Source of the DNA: Diploptera punctata
Taxonomy: Eukaryota; Arthropoda; Insecta; Blattodea; Blaberidae
Length of the DNA: 64,000 nucleotides
Assembly (NCBI GenBank): GCA_030220185.1
Contig: JASPKZ010007430.1
Location: 936,001 to 1,000,000, forward strand
Reading direction: 5' to 3'
Part shown: positions 32,112-42,670 of the stretch, piece by piece
Numbering within the stretch: the stretch's first letter is position 1
Layout: the number at the start of each line of letters is the position of its first letter
The notes under the pieces: generated by a model
Databases searched by the model: none
Told to the model about the DNA's origin: nothing
What the model saw: the letters and a program-made list of their open reading frames with translations, nothing else
Program-made: the position numbers and the translations under genes

Positions 32112-32529
32112 TCTATTTTTAATATTAGTTTCACTTATTTTCTACCTTTATAGCTGTACGCATTGAAAAGGAAATGAATGATGAAGAGTACTGGCGATAC
32201 AACATAAATTATTGAACCAAAAATTCTCCCTAAACGTTTGTCGTTTTCTTATAAAAAATTATTTTTAGTGTAACGTTCTTAGTAATGGTACTAGACAGTC
32301 GATGTTTATTTGAAATCCCATGTTTACACTGTATAAATCATTTAGATTATCTACAGTGCAGTATGGAACTAAAGGTGTGCCACAGTTAGATAAAACCGTT
32401 GTAACCTAACAGCAAATGAATTGCAACAGCTAAGAACAGCAGGCAAAACGCGATGATATAGAATAAGAGAAAAAGTGGGATAGGAAAAAACACTACCGGT
32501 GCTGGACGTCTCTTCAGTGACGTTTATTT
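32112..32529. other. No recognisable feature
   Basis: AT-rich spacer; nothing repeated or coding was recognised. Confidence 0.4.
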
Positions 32530-32795
32530 AACAACAGATGTGGTTTGAACATACATGGCGTATGTCAAAGGAAAGCAAACCCAAACAAGCCATGGAAATA
32601 AGAACATAGGGAAGAATAGGAAAACCTATAATTAAATGGGAAAATACAACGGAGAGAATAGGCAAAACATTGGTGAAAATAAGAAGAATGTGCAGGAATA
32701 GAAGCCGGTTGAGGAACTGGGTGAATGCGACCTTAATGGCATCATGTGGCAGAAGAAGAAGAAGAAGAAGAAGATGAAGAAGAAGAAGAAAATAA
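32530..32795 (+). mobile_element. LINE 3' end with GAA tail
   Basis: The plus-strand translation shows WFEHTWRMSKESKPKQAM, then GRIGKPIIKWENTTERIGKT and RNSRLRNWVNATLMASC, and then a GAA repeat with one GAT (32752-32790). The pattern of GRP-type basic segment, W-ending helix and trinucleotide tail is that of a LINE C-terminus. It does not match A, B or C closely enough to assign a family. Confidence 0.6.
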
Positions 32796-32927
32796 AGCTA
32801 AACTCTTACAGTAATTATGATTTGCGTTACAAGATTTAAAATGAGATTTTGTTGATGAGTTGAAATGTTTACGTTGAGACCGAAATATCGAACGAATTCG
32901 TAAAATATTTGTAATCCTTGCAATGCA

Positions 32928-34298
32928 CAATGGCGACAATGATTGAAAGTTCAACTTCCTAATTTCGTGGTAATAGACGAAGATCATCTGAACAACTATA
33001 TCGCTGTCAAACATGAAGATTCTAAGACCTCAAAGTATTGGAGAGCAAGACTGCTATTCAGTGTTAGATGCAGCACATTAGACAACTACAACATTTCGGG
33101 GTTGCCAACCTAAATAACTATACTGTAATATTACATATTACAAACCACGTGCGGGAAGTAAAACCATTGCCCTTTATGTATATTATGTACAATGTATATA
33201 CAAAACTATATCCAAAAGGTAGTGTTAATATACATTATACGAAATAAATCACTGCATTTTAAATTAACTGAACTTTATTTGAAACAATATAAGGCAATAA
33301 ATACGTACTTGCCGCCATTTTATAACTGATTGGTGTCACGGTCTGCTGTAGTCTCAACATTTAAACATTTCGCACATTGTTAACGTTAGTTAGTTGTTTA
33401 TGAAGAATGCAAATATTTCCAACATATATGTTATTATTTTATTAATATTTATTATTTTGAAAACACCATCGCGCAAAAAATAATTTAAAATCTACGTTTG
33501 TGAAGTGTTTTACAGAATCTCGGATTAAAAACCTCGCAATCGCTCAGTTTTTAAACATTTCTTCGCTTTTGTAAAAACCACTTCCCAACCTTGCATCGTA
33601 ATATACTATTAATAAATAAATATTAACTTGAACTGTGTATACTTATTCAACAATTGATAAAAACAACACTAATAAAAACGCTTACAATAAACTTAATAGC
33701 ATAAGGTTACTAGGACTACCTCCAGATAAAACAAGAATAAAAGTAATACAGTTATCCTTATTTATGTCAACAAAAATTAATAATTTCATAAACTTATGAT
33801 TATAAATACGTTGTCACCCATTAACATCATTTACTTGTAACATGAAACAAACGATCGTTTTATTCAGCACTGTCAATTCACAAAATTAAATGTAAATTGT
33901 ATCACAATTATTAATAGTATATTATGATGCGAGGTTGGGAAGTGGTTTTTACAGAATCGAGGAAAAATGTTTAAAAACCGAGCGACAGGGAGGTTTCTAA
34001 TTTCCGAGATTCTGTAAAACACTTCACAAACTTGCGTTGTACATTATTTTTTGCGCGATGGTGTTTTAAAAATAATAAATAATAGTAAAATAATATCTTT
34101 GTTGGAGATATTTGCGTTCATTATAAATAGTTGACTAACGTTAACAGTTGAAACAACAGGAGGCCTTGAGAACAATTATTGATAACATGGCCGCAAGTAC
34201 GTATTTATTGTTTTATATTGTTTCAAATAAAGTTCAGTTAATTCAAAATGCAGTGATTTGTTTCGTATAATATATATTAACACTACCTCTTGGATATT

Positions 34299-34351
<53 letters not shown>

Positions 34352-34485
34352 ACGTAGTATACATAGAGGGCAGTGGTTTTACTTCCCGCACGTGGGTATA
34401 AATGTAATATTACAGTATAGTTATTTAGGTTGGCAACCCCGAAATGAAGAAAGTTGAACTTTCAATAATGGTCGCCATTGCTGGT
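32928..34485. repeat. Large imperfect palindrome (~1.55 kb)
   Basis: The left arm 32928-33620 mirrors the right arm 33905-34485. Mirrored landmarks include CACAATGGCGACAATGATTG/CAATAATGGTCGCCATTGC, ACCTAAATAACTATACTGTA, CACGTGCGGGAAGTAAAACC, AAATAAATCACTGCATTTTA, CATTGTTAACGTTAGTTAGT, ACACCATCGCGCAAAAAATA and AAAACCACTTCCCAACCT. The left arm has about 145 extra bases (32957-33100); the right has a long TA repeat at 34305-34348. The 285-bp spacer matches 10975-11290. Noncoding. Confidence 0.82.
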
Positions 34486-34894
34486 AAGTACGACAAAACG
34501 CACTATCGCGCAAAAATTGTATTTCTGCATGAGTAATCAATGGTTGTTATTTAGCCTTATACTGAAACAAATATTGATGATATGAACTTATTATTTATGT
34601 CCATATAATTTCCATTGATTACCCCTGCTTATTTGCTGGTGACAATATTAAGGCATTAGATAAGTAATGGCAACACTGTTGTAAATAAGCGATCCTAGTG
34701 GTGGTAATTGTTATCTTGCACAAAGCCTATGTTATTGAGCAGTCTTTGTTGTTTATATATGTAACACTGAAAGTCTTAAAATAGCAATATTTTGTGAACA
34801 TAATCACTTGTTTTTTTACATTTAGTAAGTAATACTGCCCTAAAATGATATTTTGTAGAATTTATTTAGAATGTGAAATTGGGAAGTAGGCCTA
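34486..34894. other. No recognisable feature
   Basis: AT-rich spacer to the right of the palindrome. Confidence 0.4.
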
Positions 34895-35130
34895 CTCGAA
34901 CATCCACCAAATTCACCAAACAGGATCCCTTGTGACTATAACGTATTCACAAAGACCAAAGAACCTCCACGAAACATTCGATTTCAATCGAGAGTTGATA
35001 TCCAGAAAGCTGTAGATCGATGAGATGACAGAAATATTCAGAAATTGTGCTGCAGATGGAGTGCGTTGTCTTCCAAGGATTTGGCAATGCGTACATAACT
35101 TGGCAGAATACTATAATCTAAGTTCGTATT
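34895..35130 (+). pseudogene. Mariner-like transposase C-terminal fragment
   Basis: Across frames one reads PPNSPNRIPCDYN (equivalent to the SPDLAPCDY box with the third catalytic aspartate), KTKEPLRNIRFQSRVDIQKA, then GVRCLPRIWQCVHNLAEYYN (equivalent to LRLPxxWQRVV-GDY). This is a C-terminal third of a Tc1/mariner-superfamily transposase of a type different from those at 10, 40 and 62 kb. There are at least two shifts, and no TIRs were located. Confidence 0.58.
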
Positions 35131-35884
35131 GTCAAAAATAACCTAAATCATTTTTATGTTGTTATAACAGTGCCCTAATATTTGATTTAGCGCAAGTTTG
35201 GGTTCGTTTAAAAGCAACTTTGTGAATATTATAGTACATGGTATTATAATGCCACATTTTATTACTTTTTTTTTTGTAAAATAATGAAGTAGGCCCTACT
35301 GAGTTGAGAAATAAGCCCATTGTGAAATAAAATTTTTTTTTTTTAAACCAGACATTGATAGTTAATATTAAAGTGAGAATGTTGTGTATATTAGGTCTAA
35401 CCCTAAAATAACATGCGTGCTCCATAACATACGCATTGTCCATTTACTAAAGAGAAGGGGATGCTGAAATTAAGTTCATACACGGAACATTACCCTCAAG
35501 GACATATCCTTAGAATTGAGTATCATGGGACCACGATTTGCACATAACCATTAAAGGAGGTCTTCCCTACACCTAGAGTCCACGCTTGTAAAACATTTAA
35601 ACAGCGCTGCGACAATCCCTACGTCAACTTCTTTCTCAAGTGTTGTTTAATTATTCAGACCAACTCTTCCCACCCTCATCTGAACAGAGAGTTCTGCTAT
35701 CATCTATAAGAGTAGAAACGTTCGCAGTACATAGTGTTATTATCTGTACGGTATATCTAAAAATGGATGTTTATATGTATGTGTGTATGTGCAAGTATAC
35801 GTGCCAGCATAAATTTGGAAAACTGGAGTAATTTCAAAAATGTATTATACATATGAATTTCAATATGAGAAAAATCCAATAACG
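35131..35884. other. No recognisable feature
   Basis: AT-rich with two T-runs near 35265 and 35332. Small open frames only. Confidence 0.4.
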
Positions 35885-36150
35885 GGTAAGAGACTTTTAG
35901 TACCCCTTTGTACATGAGGGAGGTGATATGTAAAAATAATTGAAAACGACCAATATTAGTATCGAAATCCATAGTTTTCCGGATCGCTGAGATGAATAGT
36001 GGCAATCCCGATGTCGTCAAAATCTAAGTCCAGGTGAAAGGGTGAAATGGTGTGAAAAATGAATGTGCAAAACGACCAAGATTAATGTTGAATCAATAGT
36101 TTCTGGGATAGCTAAGCAAATTGGTGACAGTCCCAATGACAATTAAGCTC
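35885..36150 (+). repeat. Two-unit tandem repeat (~105 bp units)
   Basis: Two consecutive units share GTGAWATG, AAAACGACCAA-ATTA, ATCGAAATCCATAGTTTTCC (second unit ATCAATAGTTTCTGGG), a CTGAGATGAATAGTGG/CTAAGCAAATTGGTGAC block, and CAGTCCCAATG/CAATCCCGATG. A diverged copy on the other strand is at 17655-17880. Noncoding. Confidence 0.6.
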
Positions 36151-36215
36151 TGAGGAATCGTCTGTATAAGTTTAGAATCTACTTATTCTTGCTCCTGCAG
36201 ATGAAACTAAATTGT

Positions 36216-36216
36216 G

Positions 36217-36277
<61 letters not shown>
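36216..36277 (+). repeat. AAT microsatellite
   Basis: About 20 AAT units, followed by AGCAGCCTTTACTTTCCTGG, which recurs in modified form after the AAT repeat at 59190 (ACTTTATTTATTCTGGCAGA, then GAGTTAAG and a GACC-TAAGGCC block). The repeat is therefore probably the tail of an unrecognised element. Confidence 0.8.
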
Positions 36278-36408
36278 GCAGCCTTTACTTTCCTGGCGAG
36301 TTAAGGCCTTAGGACCTTTTATAACATTCAACCAGATAAGAAAAAATAAAGAAATTACAGTTACATCTAAATAACAACAAATAAAATTACAGCACAGTAT
36401 ATCACGCC

Positions 36409-36715
36409 GTAGCGTAGTGGTTAAGGCACTGCGCTACAAGTAGGAAGGTCGAGGGTTCAATTCCCGGTGGGGTCAGGATTTTTAAACTGACCAAAATCTT
36501 CTGGCGCCTCTATGGCCCTGGGGTCGACTCAGCCTCTAACGGAAATGAGTACCAGACGCTTGTTCTGGGGTAAAGGCGGACGTCACGCAGGGCTCACAAC
36601 CCGGCTGACATCAAGTGCCGATTGACTGGATAAATTGGGAGCCTTAACCTCCCACTACCCCAAGGGTCTCCTGAGGCCTGTAGTGGAATTACTTTACTAT
36701 ACTTTACTTTATATC
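36409..36715 (+). mobile_element. tRNA-derived SINE (type d)
   Basis: The head CGCCGTAGCGTAGTGGTTAA has a clear A-box (TAGCGTAGTGG); GAGGGTTCAATTCCCGGTGG is a strong B-box. The body is CTTCTGGCGCCTCTATGG, GGGGTCGACTCAGCC, GGGCTCACAACCCGGCTGAC, CTCCCACTACCCCAAGGG. The tail is TTACTATAC/TTTAC repeats. It is complete-looking and about 300 bp. No second copy is in the window and no firm TSD was found. Confidence 0.75.
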
Positions 36716-36940
36716 TACAATACAAGTATTGTTTACAATGTATTTTGATTTACTCTTGATTGAACGAATGTAATATAAAACATACACGATAGAATAATGA
36801 GAAAAACTATTAATGACATAGAATACATTTAGTTATGGAGAAAAATTAATTATTTAACAATTAATTGTATAAACTTGACTTAAAAGTGTCAAGTGTGCAG
36901 AAACCCTGATATAATCAAGTTTGGAAAAAAATCTGACAAA

Positions 36941-37005
36941 ACCGGTATTTGAACCTAAATCTCCAACTCTACGCACTGGCGCACTAAACCGTTGTGCTAT
37001 TTATG
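36941..37005 (-). repeat. tRNA-like sequence (left of an inverted pair)
   Basis: On the minus strand: AAATAGCACAACGGTTTAGT (A-box-like), GCGCCAGTGCGTAGAG, and GGTTCAAATACCGG (B-box). It forms an inverted pair with 37045-37118. The acceptor stem is absent. Confidence 0.5.
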
Positions 37006-37044
37006 CAGTCTCTGTTTACAGAAGGATTTGTATTTCTTCCTGGA

Positions 37045-37118
37045 TAGGCTAAATATCATAATGGTTTAGCGCGCCAGCGCTTAAAACTGATCTTGGGTTC
37101 ATATTCCTGTTTAGGTAG
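37045..37118 (+). repeat. tRNA-like sequence (right of an inverted pair)
   Basis: AAATATCATAATGGTTTAGC (A-box-like), GCGCCAGCGC, and TTGGGTTCATATTCC (weak B-box). It faces away from the sister at 36941-37005. Pol III relics of a SINE or tRNA; not functional by inspection. Confidence 0.45.
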
Positions 37119-37252
37119 AATTTTATTTGTTTTTAGTCGCATTAACTATTGCATGCAAATGTCAAGCCAGAATGCATCAATTTCAATATTAAGTTCGTAA
37201 TCAAGTTTGGGTTAAATTAATATTATATTGAATTCATAAAATATTTTATTTT

Positions 37253-37295
37253 CTAATTTGTATACTGTAGCATGTGGCTACAGTATACAAATTAG
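37253..37295. repeat. Perfect 18-bp hairpin
   Basis: CTAATTTGTATACTGTAG and its exact complement flank a 7-base loop CATGTGG. It abuts the 5' edge of the RTE fragment at 37300, so it may be a by-product of a fold-back at the 5' end of that insertion. Confidence 0.75.
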
Positions 37296-37299
37296 GAAC

Positions 37300-37488
37300 A
37301 TCAGAGGAAAAAACGCCCAGTTAGTAGACAAAACTGAGGTGGGAGAATAACATTATCCATGATTTGAGGGAAGTAGATTATACATGGAATGATTGGAAAA
37401 CATTCGCACAGTGTAGGGAGGGTATGGAGAGCTTATGTCCGTGCGGCCATGAACCTATGGGTTCGATAGAGCCAGCGAGTTAGTTAGC
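37300..37488 (+). mobile_element. RTE 3' fragment, short
   Basis: It covers the last ~190 bases of the family: the CAGAGG-AAACGCCCAGTTAGTAGA block (GKRPVGR-type codons), ATTATCCATGATTTGAGGGA, the NLWVR-like codons, TTCGATAGAGCCAGCGAG and a two-unit GTTA tail. A small deletion and several substitutions are present. Confidence 0.78.
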
Positions 37489-37644
37489 CTACTATAATTT
37501 AAATACAATATCTGTAAATAAAATAATTTAGATTTTACACAATAGATATCGGATAACGTGCGAAAATCAGTAGTAATTATATGTAGAAAACCTCAATTCT
37601 TGTTTTGTAAATCTTTGTGTCCGACCTAATACTAGGTCGACGGA

Positions 37645-37945
37645 GGAGATGAGATTATTATTGAAAGCTTGTGATATACAAAGACGCCGGCTGACCCGTC
37701 CTGTCGCAGTATCACAGGAACAGATGAAATAAAAGGGATGGAAATTAATGGCATGAAGAAGTGATGCAATTAAGTTTTTGGTGGGGGAAACGAAATAACA
37801 CCCGAGAAAAAACCTGCCCTACGTTTAATTCGTCCATCACGAACCACAGATGGAATCAAGGAGACAGCGAAATCGGGACCCAGCTATAGAGGTCTAAATG
37901 TCTAACTACTTGCGTCACGGTGTCACCTCTCGATTTATAATAACC
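37645..37945 (-). mobile_element. tRNA-derived SINE (type e), copy 2
   Basis: Sister of 10545-10800. On the minus strand the head has GTGACGCAAGTAGTTAGACA and a decayed B-box near GCTGGGTCCCGATTTCG. The body contains CACGAACCACAGATGG and GAAACGAAATAACACCCGAG on the plus strand. Diverged and noncoding. Confidence 0.5.
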
Positions 37946-38059
37946 CATATAAATACAGCAGTAACTTTCTGGTTCGATTCCCTCGTTTGCAATCAATTAA
38001 AAGAGCTGTACACCCCTTAGCAGGAAAATAATAAATTCAAGTCTACACCAAGGGGATGG

Positions 38060-38145
38060 TTGAGGTCTAACGGGGGAAAAAAAAACAGTCTGTTTTCCAT
38101 GAATGAGGTCGCGCGTTCGTTCCCTCAGTCATGCTTTTTATGTCT
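38060..38145 (+). repeat. tRNA-like SINE-head fragment
   Basis: TCCATGAATGAGGTCGCGCG followed by TTCGTTCCCTCAGTCATGC matches the B-box half of the head at 24911-24990. The A-box half is only vaguely present. Confidence 0.4.
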
Positions 38146-38229
38146 TATTGAGTCGGTATGTTGAACGCATGTTATTCATGACACATGGGCAAATAAGATA
38201 ACTAAATTACTACACTAATACACACTAAT

Positions 38230-39290
38230 ACAGGCTTTCCACTTTACAGCAGTTCGCCCTTGATTCCTGCTTTCCAGAGATTCCTATCTTCCCATTGTCC
38301 CTCTTCCATAATTCTCTTCATAATGACATCATATATTCCCTCATACCATGTTCTTCTATTTCTCCCCTCTTCCTTCTGCCTGGTACCATCCAGTCTAACA
38401 CCTTTTTAGGCCACTGGTCTTCCGACATCCGTTGTACATGTCCATACCACTGTAAAGCTCTCTTTGTTATCCTTTCGATAACAGTTTCTTGTGCATCCAT
38501 TTCTTGTCGGATATATGTATTTCGAATATGTTGTAGTCTGGATATTCTCATACTTCTCCGTAATCCATCCATGTCTGTAGCCAAGATTATTTTCTGCAAC
38601 CTTTCATTTATTATCCAGTTTTCTGATCCATACGAAAGTATACTTTCTATTATTGTTTGTATAATCTCTTTTTTTTGTTTTTCTGGTCAAATTTATATTC
38701 CATAAAAGACCATTCAGGGATCTAATCGCCTTCCTTACACAATTTACTCTGTTAATAATATATTTTTCACAAGTACCAGATTTATCTATTATAGATCCAA
38801 AATATTTAAATTCTTCAACACGTTTAATTATCATATTATTTATTTGTAGGTCTTCTGAATTTCCTCCGATTCTGTTGTAATATAATTTATCTTCAGTCCA
38901 CCTACCTCAAATGCATCTACCAACTTTCTAATCATATATTCTATATCTTATTTATCTTGTCCTATTATAATCTGGTCATCAGCGAATAATAAATTGTGCA
39001 GTAAACGGTCATTAATGTTGATTCCCATTCCCCTACATGACTTATTCCATTTCATTAATACATCTTGTAAATATATCTTGAACAATGTTGGTGACATCCC
39101 GCATCCTTGTCTTAATCCTTTTGTTACATCAAATTCTGAGGATACTCTATTTCCAATCTTAATACTTGCTTTACAATCATACATTATTTTTTATAAAATA
39201 TATAAGAGATTTAGGTATTCCAAACTTCTCCATTGCCACCCAAAGCTTGTTGATGGGTACAGAGTTATATGCCTTTTCCTAACTAAATTA
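38230..39290 (-). mobile_element. LINE-C fragment with RT palm
   Basis: On the minus strand from 39290: GLRQGCGMSPTLF and LLFADDQIIIG (catalytic FADD, in 38948-39184), then RVEEFKYFGSIIDKSGTCEK (38604-38834), LNGLLWNINLTRKTKK, then 38318-38599 with MDGLRRSMRISRLQHIRNTY, RALQWYGHVQRMSEDQWPKK and PGRRKRG. It ends GCTGTAAAGTGGAAAGCCTG, homologous to the LINE-C 3' end at 22000. Several frame breaks. The endonuclease and N-terminal RT are missing. Confidence 0.82.
38948..39184 (-). pseudogene. LINE-C RT palm fragment
   Basis: A 78-codon open stretch: GLRQGCGMSPTLFKIYLQDV at residues 23-42 and the catalytic LLFADDQII at 65-73. A stop soon after IIGQDK ends the frame where the family continues into the thumb. 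Motif A is not recovered upstream. Confidence 0.78.
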
Positions 39291-39299
39291 ACTTGATCT

Positions 39300-39884
39300 A
39301 ATAACTGCTAACAAAGGAGAGGCTATGACTCAACATTGGGCTACACCCTTGTAGATAGATAGAAGTTTACACCGAGTTATTCTCTCAATTTTGTCACCCA
39401 TTTCATCGTTTTATTTGATTTAATAAGAAGTTAAACTCCTCACATCAGCAATATCATATTTTAAATCTTATCTGTAGTACTGAATGTGATAACGTTTGAA
39501 GGGACATTTGGAGGATTCCATAAAACTAAATATAACTTGTCAGTGAACAAAATACGGTCGTATTGCGCATGCGCTAGAATTCCACTTCCAAAAATTTTTA
39601 GCTGGGATTCCCCGTTATCACGTGGTATATTTGTAATCTTGGGAGGGGTTCGATTTCAACAGAATCGCAGTAGTTATTACGTGGCATTGTTTTAATTATT
39701 ATATTAAATGCTGCTTCAGTTTAAGTGATACGGATATCAACGATATAGAGAACACCGGTATGCATACTGGGAGATGTAGAGTCACGGTAACAATGTATTT
39801 GCACTGTATTTTGTTCGCTGTCAAGCTAGTAACTACATTAGACTCACTATTGGATCCGGAATTTCATTATCGCGCGGATATATA
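39300..39884. other. No recognisable feature
   Basis: Mixed spacer between LINE-C and the nested RTE remnant. Nothing was recognised. Confidence 0.4.
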
Positions 39885-39924
39885 AGTGAATGGAGAATAT
39901 TGAATAACAGTAAGCTACATGATA

Positions 39925-40569
39925 CAGGGTTCTTCATATATAACCTTACGGGCACACGACGTTTTGCCTGTGCGGTTGGGTGTGACATAGCTGGCTTTGC
40001 TCCTACATAAACTCCGCGCGTAAAGCATGTATAAAAAATCTTACCTTATAGAAGGGAGGTACCGATATGACTTTTGACCCCATTTTTTCGTGAAACTGAG
40101 AGAAGAAGAGAAATCATATGAGTGGTTTAAACAATATTCTACTACTGCTCATACAGCAGAGGAGTCCATGAATAAAATTAGGGAAGTGTTTCAAGATAGA
40201 GTGGTTAGTGCTGGTGTATGGCCCTCTCGCTCCCCTGATCTAACAGTGTGTGGATTTTACTTGTGGGGTAACCAAAGACAAAGTTTATGAGACAAATCCT
40301 CATACATTGGAAGAACTAAAACAAAATATTAGAAATTAAATCGGAAACATTACAGTGGCTCAACTTAATCAAGTGAATCAGAATGTGTTTTCCCGATATA
40401 ATGCTTGTTTAGCCGACGGTGGACGACATTTTCAGCATCTTCTATGAGGTAAGCTTTTCATACATACTTTACGCGCGGAGTTTATGTAGGAACAAAGTCG
40501 GCTGAGGCACACCCAACCGCACACAGGCAAAACGGCGTGTGCCCGTTAGTTTATAAATGAAGAACCCTG
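39925..40569 (+). mobile_element. Tc1/mariner-superfamily deletion derivative with ~105-bp TIRs
   Basis: The ends CAGGGTTCTTCATATATAAC and, read inward from the right, CAGGGTTCTTCATTTATAAA continue as mirrored repeats for about 105 bp (GGGCACACG, GTTTTGCCTGTG, CGGTTGGGTGTG, ACATAAACTCCGCGCGTAAA). TA flanks both sides (39923-39924, 40570-40571), as is known for this superfamily. Only a transposase C-terminal part remains inside. Confidence 0.88.
40090..40448 (+). pseudogene. Transposase C-terminus (IS630-Tc1-mariner type)
   Basis: Plus strand: TTAHTAEESMNKIREVFQD, WPSRSPDLTVCGFYLWGN (third catalytic D region; the usual C-D-F is C-G-F here, so the aspartate looks lost), then after a shift NPHTLEELKQNI-like codons, a VNQNVFSRYNACL-like helix, and GRHFQHLL. 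The N-terminal domain and first catalytic positions are absent between the TIRs. Inactive. Confidence 0.74.
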
Positions 40570-40570
40570 T

Positions 40571-40715
40571 ATTAGAATATTTCGGGCTGTAAGGCCACGG
40601 TCCATAACTGGTGTTTTCCCCCGAAGATGCTCACAATAACAACATCCGTTATGGACCACGGCCTTAAAGCCCTAAATCTTCTAATATGACTTCCGGCCGT
40701 GAAAGCCTACATTCT
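40571..40715. mobile_element. Hairpin element, diverged family member
   Basis: After removal of the mariner insertion this forms one element starting TATTAGAATATTTCGGGC. Inverted arms are AAGGCCACGGTCCATAAC and GTTATGGACCACGGCCTT, with CGAAGATGC in the loop region. The 3' end TTCCGGCCGTGAAAGCCTAC is shared with the element at 48530-48790 (ACCGGCCGTGAAAACCTGC). TSD ACAGTRAGCTACATGAT, 17 bp with one mismatch. Confidence 0.72.
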
Positions 40716-40849
40716 ACAGTGAGCTACATGATCTTTATGGGAAATCTGATCTAATGAGAACAGTTAAAGGGAGTCGGATATAAAGAGGAGAAGAATTATA
40801 GCTCCTAATAAAAAAACTATTAACCTATTTGTAAACCTGGAATTTATAG

Positions 40850-41420
40850 TAGTATATTTAAATTTTATGCTTCTGTAGGAAGATTTAAAATACATTTTGA
40901 AGGGAAGCCAGAAGCAATATGAACGGCTCTTTTCCAATTATGCGCTAGACTGGACAAATTTGAGAAGACAGTTATCCTTCGTGATTCAATTTCAGCAATT
41001 CATTCTATATCAAATTTGAACACACCATCTACATTACACACGTTGGAAATGAGAAACCTCATTGAATTTCCAAATAAAGCAAGAAGAGAAATTGCATTTC
41101 AATTGATTTCTTACCATGTTGGAGTTAAGGGAAATGAAGAAAGAGACTATTTGGCAAAGATCGAAATTATAATTATCAAAAACACGAATCTATTCTTTTA
41201 ACTCTGCAAAATCCTTTACTAAATCTAGTTTCCAGTCACAAAGCTGTATGCACTGAACAAGATATTTCAAGAGAAAGTATGAGGCGATATTCTGAAAATG
41301 AAGAATGGTATTTCAGAATCACGAAGAAGAGAAACTGTCACAGGAGTTGTACTCGCCACAACTATGTCTGGCAGAACATCTATATCGGATCAACGTCATC
41401 GATCCATAAAATTGTATGCT
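40850..41420 (+). pseudogene. LINE RNase H domain fragment
   Basis: Conceptual translation: FEGKPEAI, TALFQLCARLDKFEKTVILRDSISAIHSI (equivalent to the SDSxSAIxxI motif), then an uninterrupted 41016-41201 stretch with FQLISYHVGVKGNEERDYLAK, the classic SHVGxxGNExAD-LAK motif. A later piece, RRETVTGVVLATTMSGRTSI, matches the usual C-terminal extension. Such domains occur in I/Jockey-type LINEs, not in RTE. Shifts are present and the upstream RT is missing. Confidence 0.68.
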
Positions 41421-41634
41421 GTATAAGAAGAATATAATTATGAACTGGGATCACCTCGTACTGTATTTAGCACTCCAGGATCTCTAGATTATACCTATAC
41501 GACAATATTAAAAAATAGTGTTAATAATGAATATATTTAGCTTTACAAATATATATGAGAAGATTTTTGAAAAAAAAAGTATGTAGATATTCACCAATCC
41601 TATCTCGTAGACAACGAAAATGACTTAAATTTAT

Positions 41635-42345
41635 TTATAGACTATGGCTGTTTGTCTGTTCACGCTCTTGCGGTCGCAATTCTCGTTTAATCGAAACCAA
41701 ACTAGGCATATAGCAATTAATTTCAAATAAGTAAGTTCTAGTTTGTTATCCACCGAAATCGGATCATTAGGTTAATTCCTCTGAAATGAAAATCTAAAAA
41801 TAGCTCTAGCGGTCGCAATTTCCGACTTTTCACAATAACTCAGTATATGCCATTAAAATAAATCCGAAGAAGGTACTCTCAAAAAAATTAGCGAAATCCT
41901 TCCATAACAAGTGGGGTTTTACCTGAAATCTGAAATTAAAAATTTACTCCAGCAACCATTATACTTGGTTCGTTGCAATGTATACCATACAATTTAATTA
42001 ACCCCTAAATAGGATATGTATCCAACAAGAAATATTAGTTTAATTTATTTAATAATTTAATAAAGTTATGAAGAAATAACCGATGGATATTATTTAAATT
42101 GGTATCAAATTATACAAAAATATACAATACTTAAGTAATAACTTATGGTTAGGTCTAAGCATGATTTATTTTCACTACATTTCGACACTTTTTAAATAAG
42201 CTGGCATCAGAAATTGAGTTTGTCTAATTTAACAAAAGAAATATATACAACAGACATACTCTGTAAAAACAATAAAATGGGACCATAAATTCAATTTGCA
42301 GAGAAATTTGCTTAATTTACGCAGTTTGTGTGTGACGATCTTTTT
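41635..42345. repeat. Dispersed noncoding repeat, copy 2
   Basis: Sister of 540-1060. It begins GCTGTTTGTCTGTTCACGCT and includes AAATCGGATCATTAGGTTAA, AGCTCTAGCGGTCGCAATTT, CACAATAACTCAGTATATG and GGGACCATAAATTCAATTTG. The TTTGTYTGTTCRC motif also occurs at 60130. Noncoding. Confidence 0.4.
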
Positions 42346-42584
42346 ATAACGTGAAATCATACAAACACGAAGACTGAAAACACTTTTATATTTTGTACAT
42401 TTTCACTAAAAATGTAATCTAACCGCACAACAACTTCATTATGTCCTACATTTAATTTATAAACATTTTTAATTTTTAATTATTCCTCGAGAAAATTAAT
42501 AAACTTAAAAAAATGAAAATTTCCTCTATTGGTTTACATCCAACATGTGAGTTTTCTTAATAAAGTAAACCAAATTGTACCTTA

Positions 42585-42670
42585 TGAATAGGACATCTGA
42601 CACGAATTAAGAATGAAAGAAGAACATGAGAATTTCTTGTAGGAAAACCGGAGGGAAGGTCCTCAATAGG
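42585..42670 (+). mobile_element. Small RTE fragment
   Basis: GAATAGGACATCTGACACGA, ATTAAGAATGAAAGAAGAAC, and TTTCTTGTAGGAAAACCGGA align with the RTE codons for WAGHVARMGNERRAWKLLVG. Both ends are missing. Confidence 0.6.

Larger units (their letters stand above)
39885..40775 (+). mobile_element. RTE remnant split by nested insertions
   Basis: The left piece (GTGAATGGAGAATATTGAAT, AACAGTAAGCTACATGAT) and the right piece (ACAGTGAGCTACATGATCTT, TATGGGAAATCTGATCTAAT, GAGAACAGTTAAAGG) join into the RTE stretch encoding EWRRLHNNELHGLYRK. Between them lie a hairpin element and, inside that, a mariner derivative. The duplicated 17-mer at 39907-39923 and 40716-40732 (one mismatch) is the hairpin element's TSD. 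Confidence 0.78.

Noticed and set aside
36409..36485. Functional tRNA at the head of the SINE
   Set aside because: The body that follows and the TTAC-type tail show a SINE; no acceptor pairing was seen.
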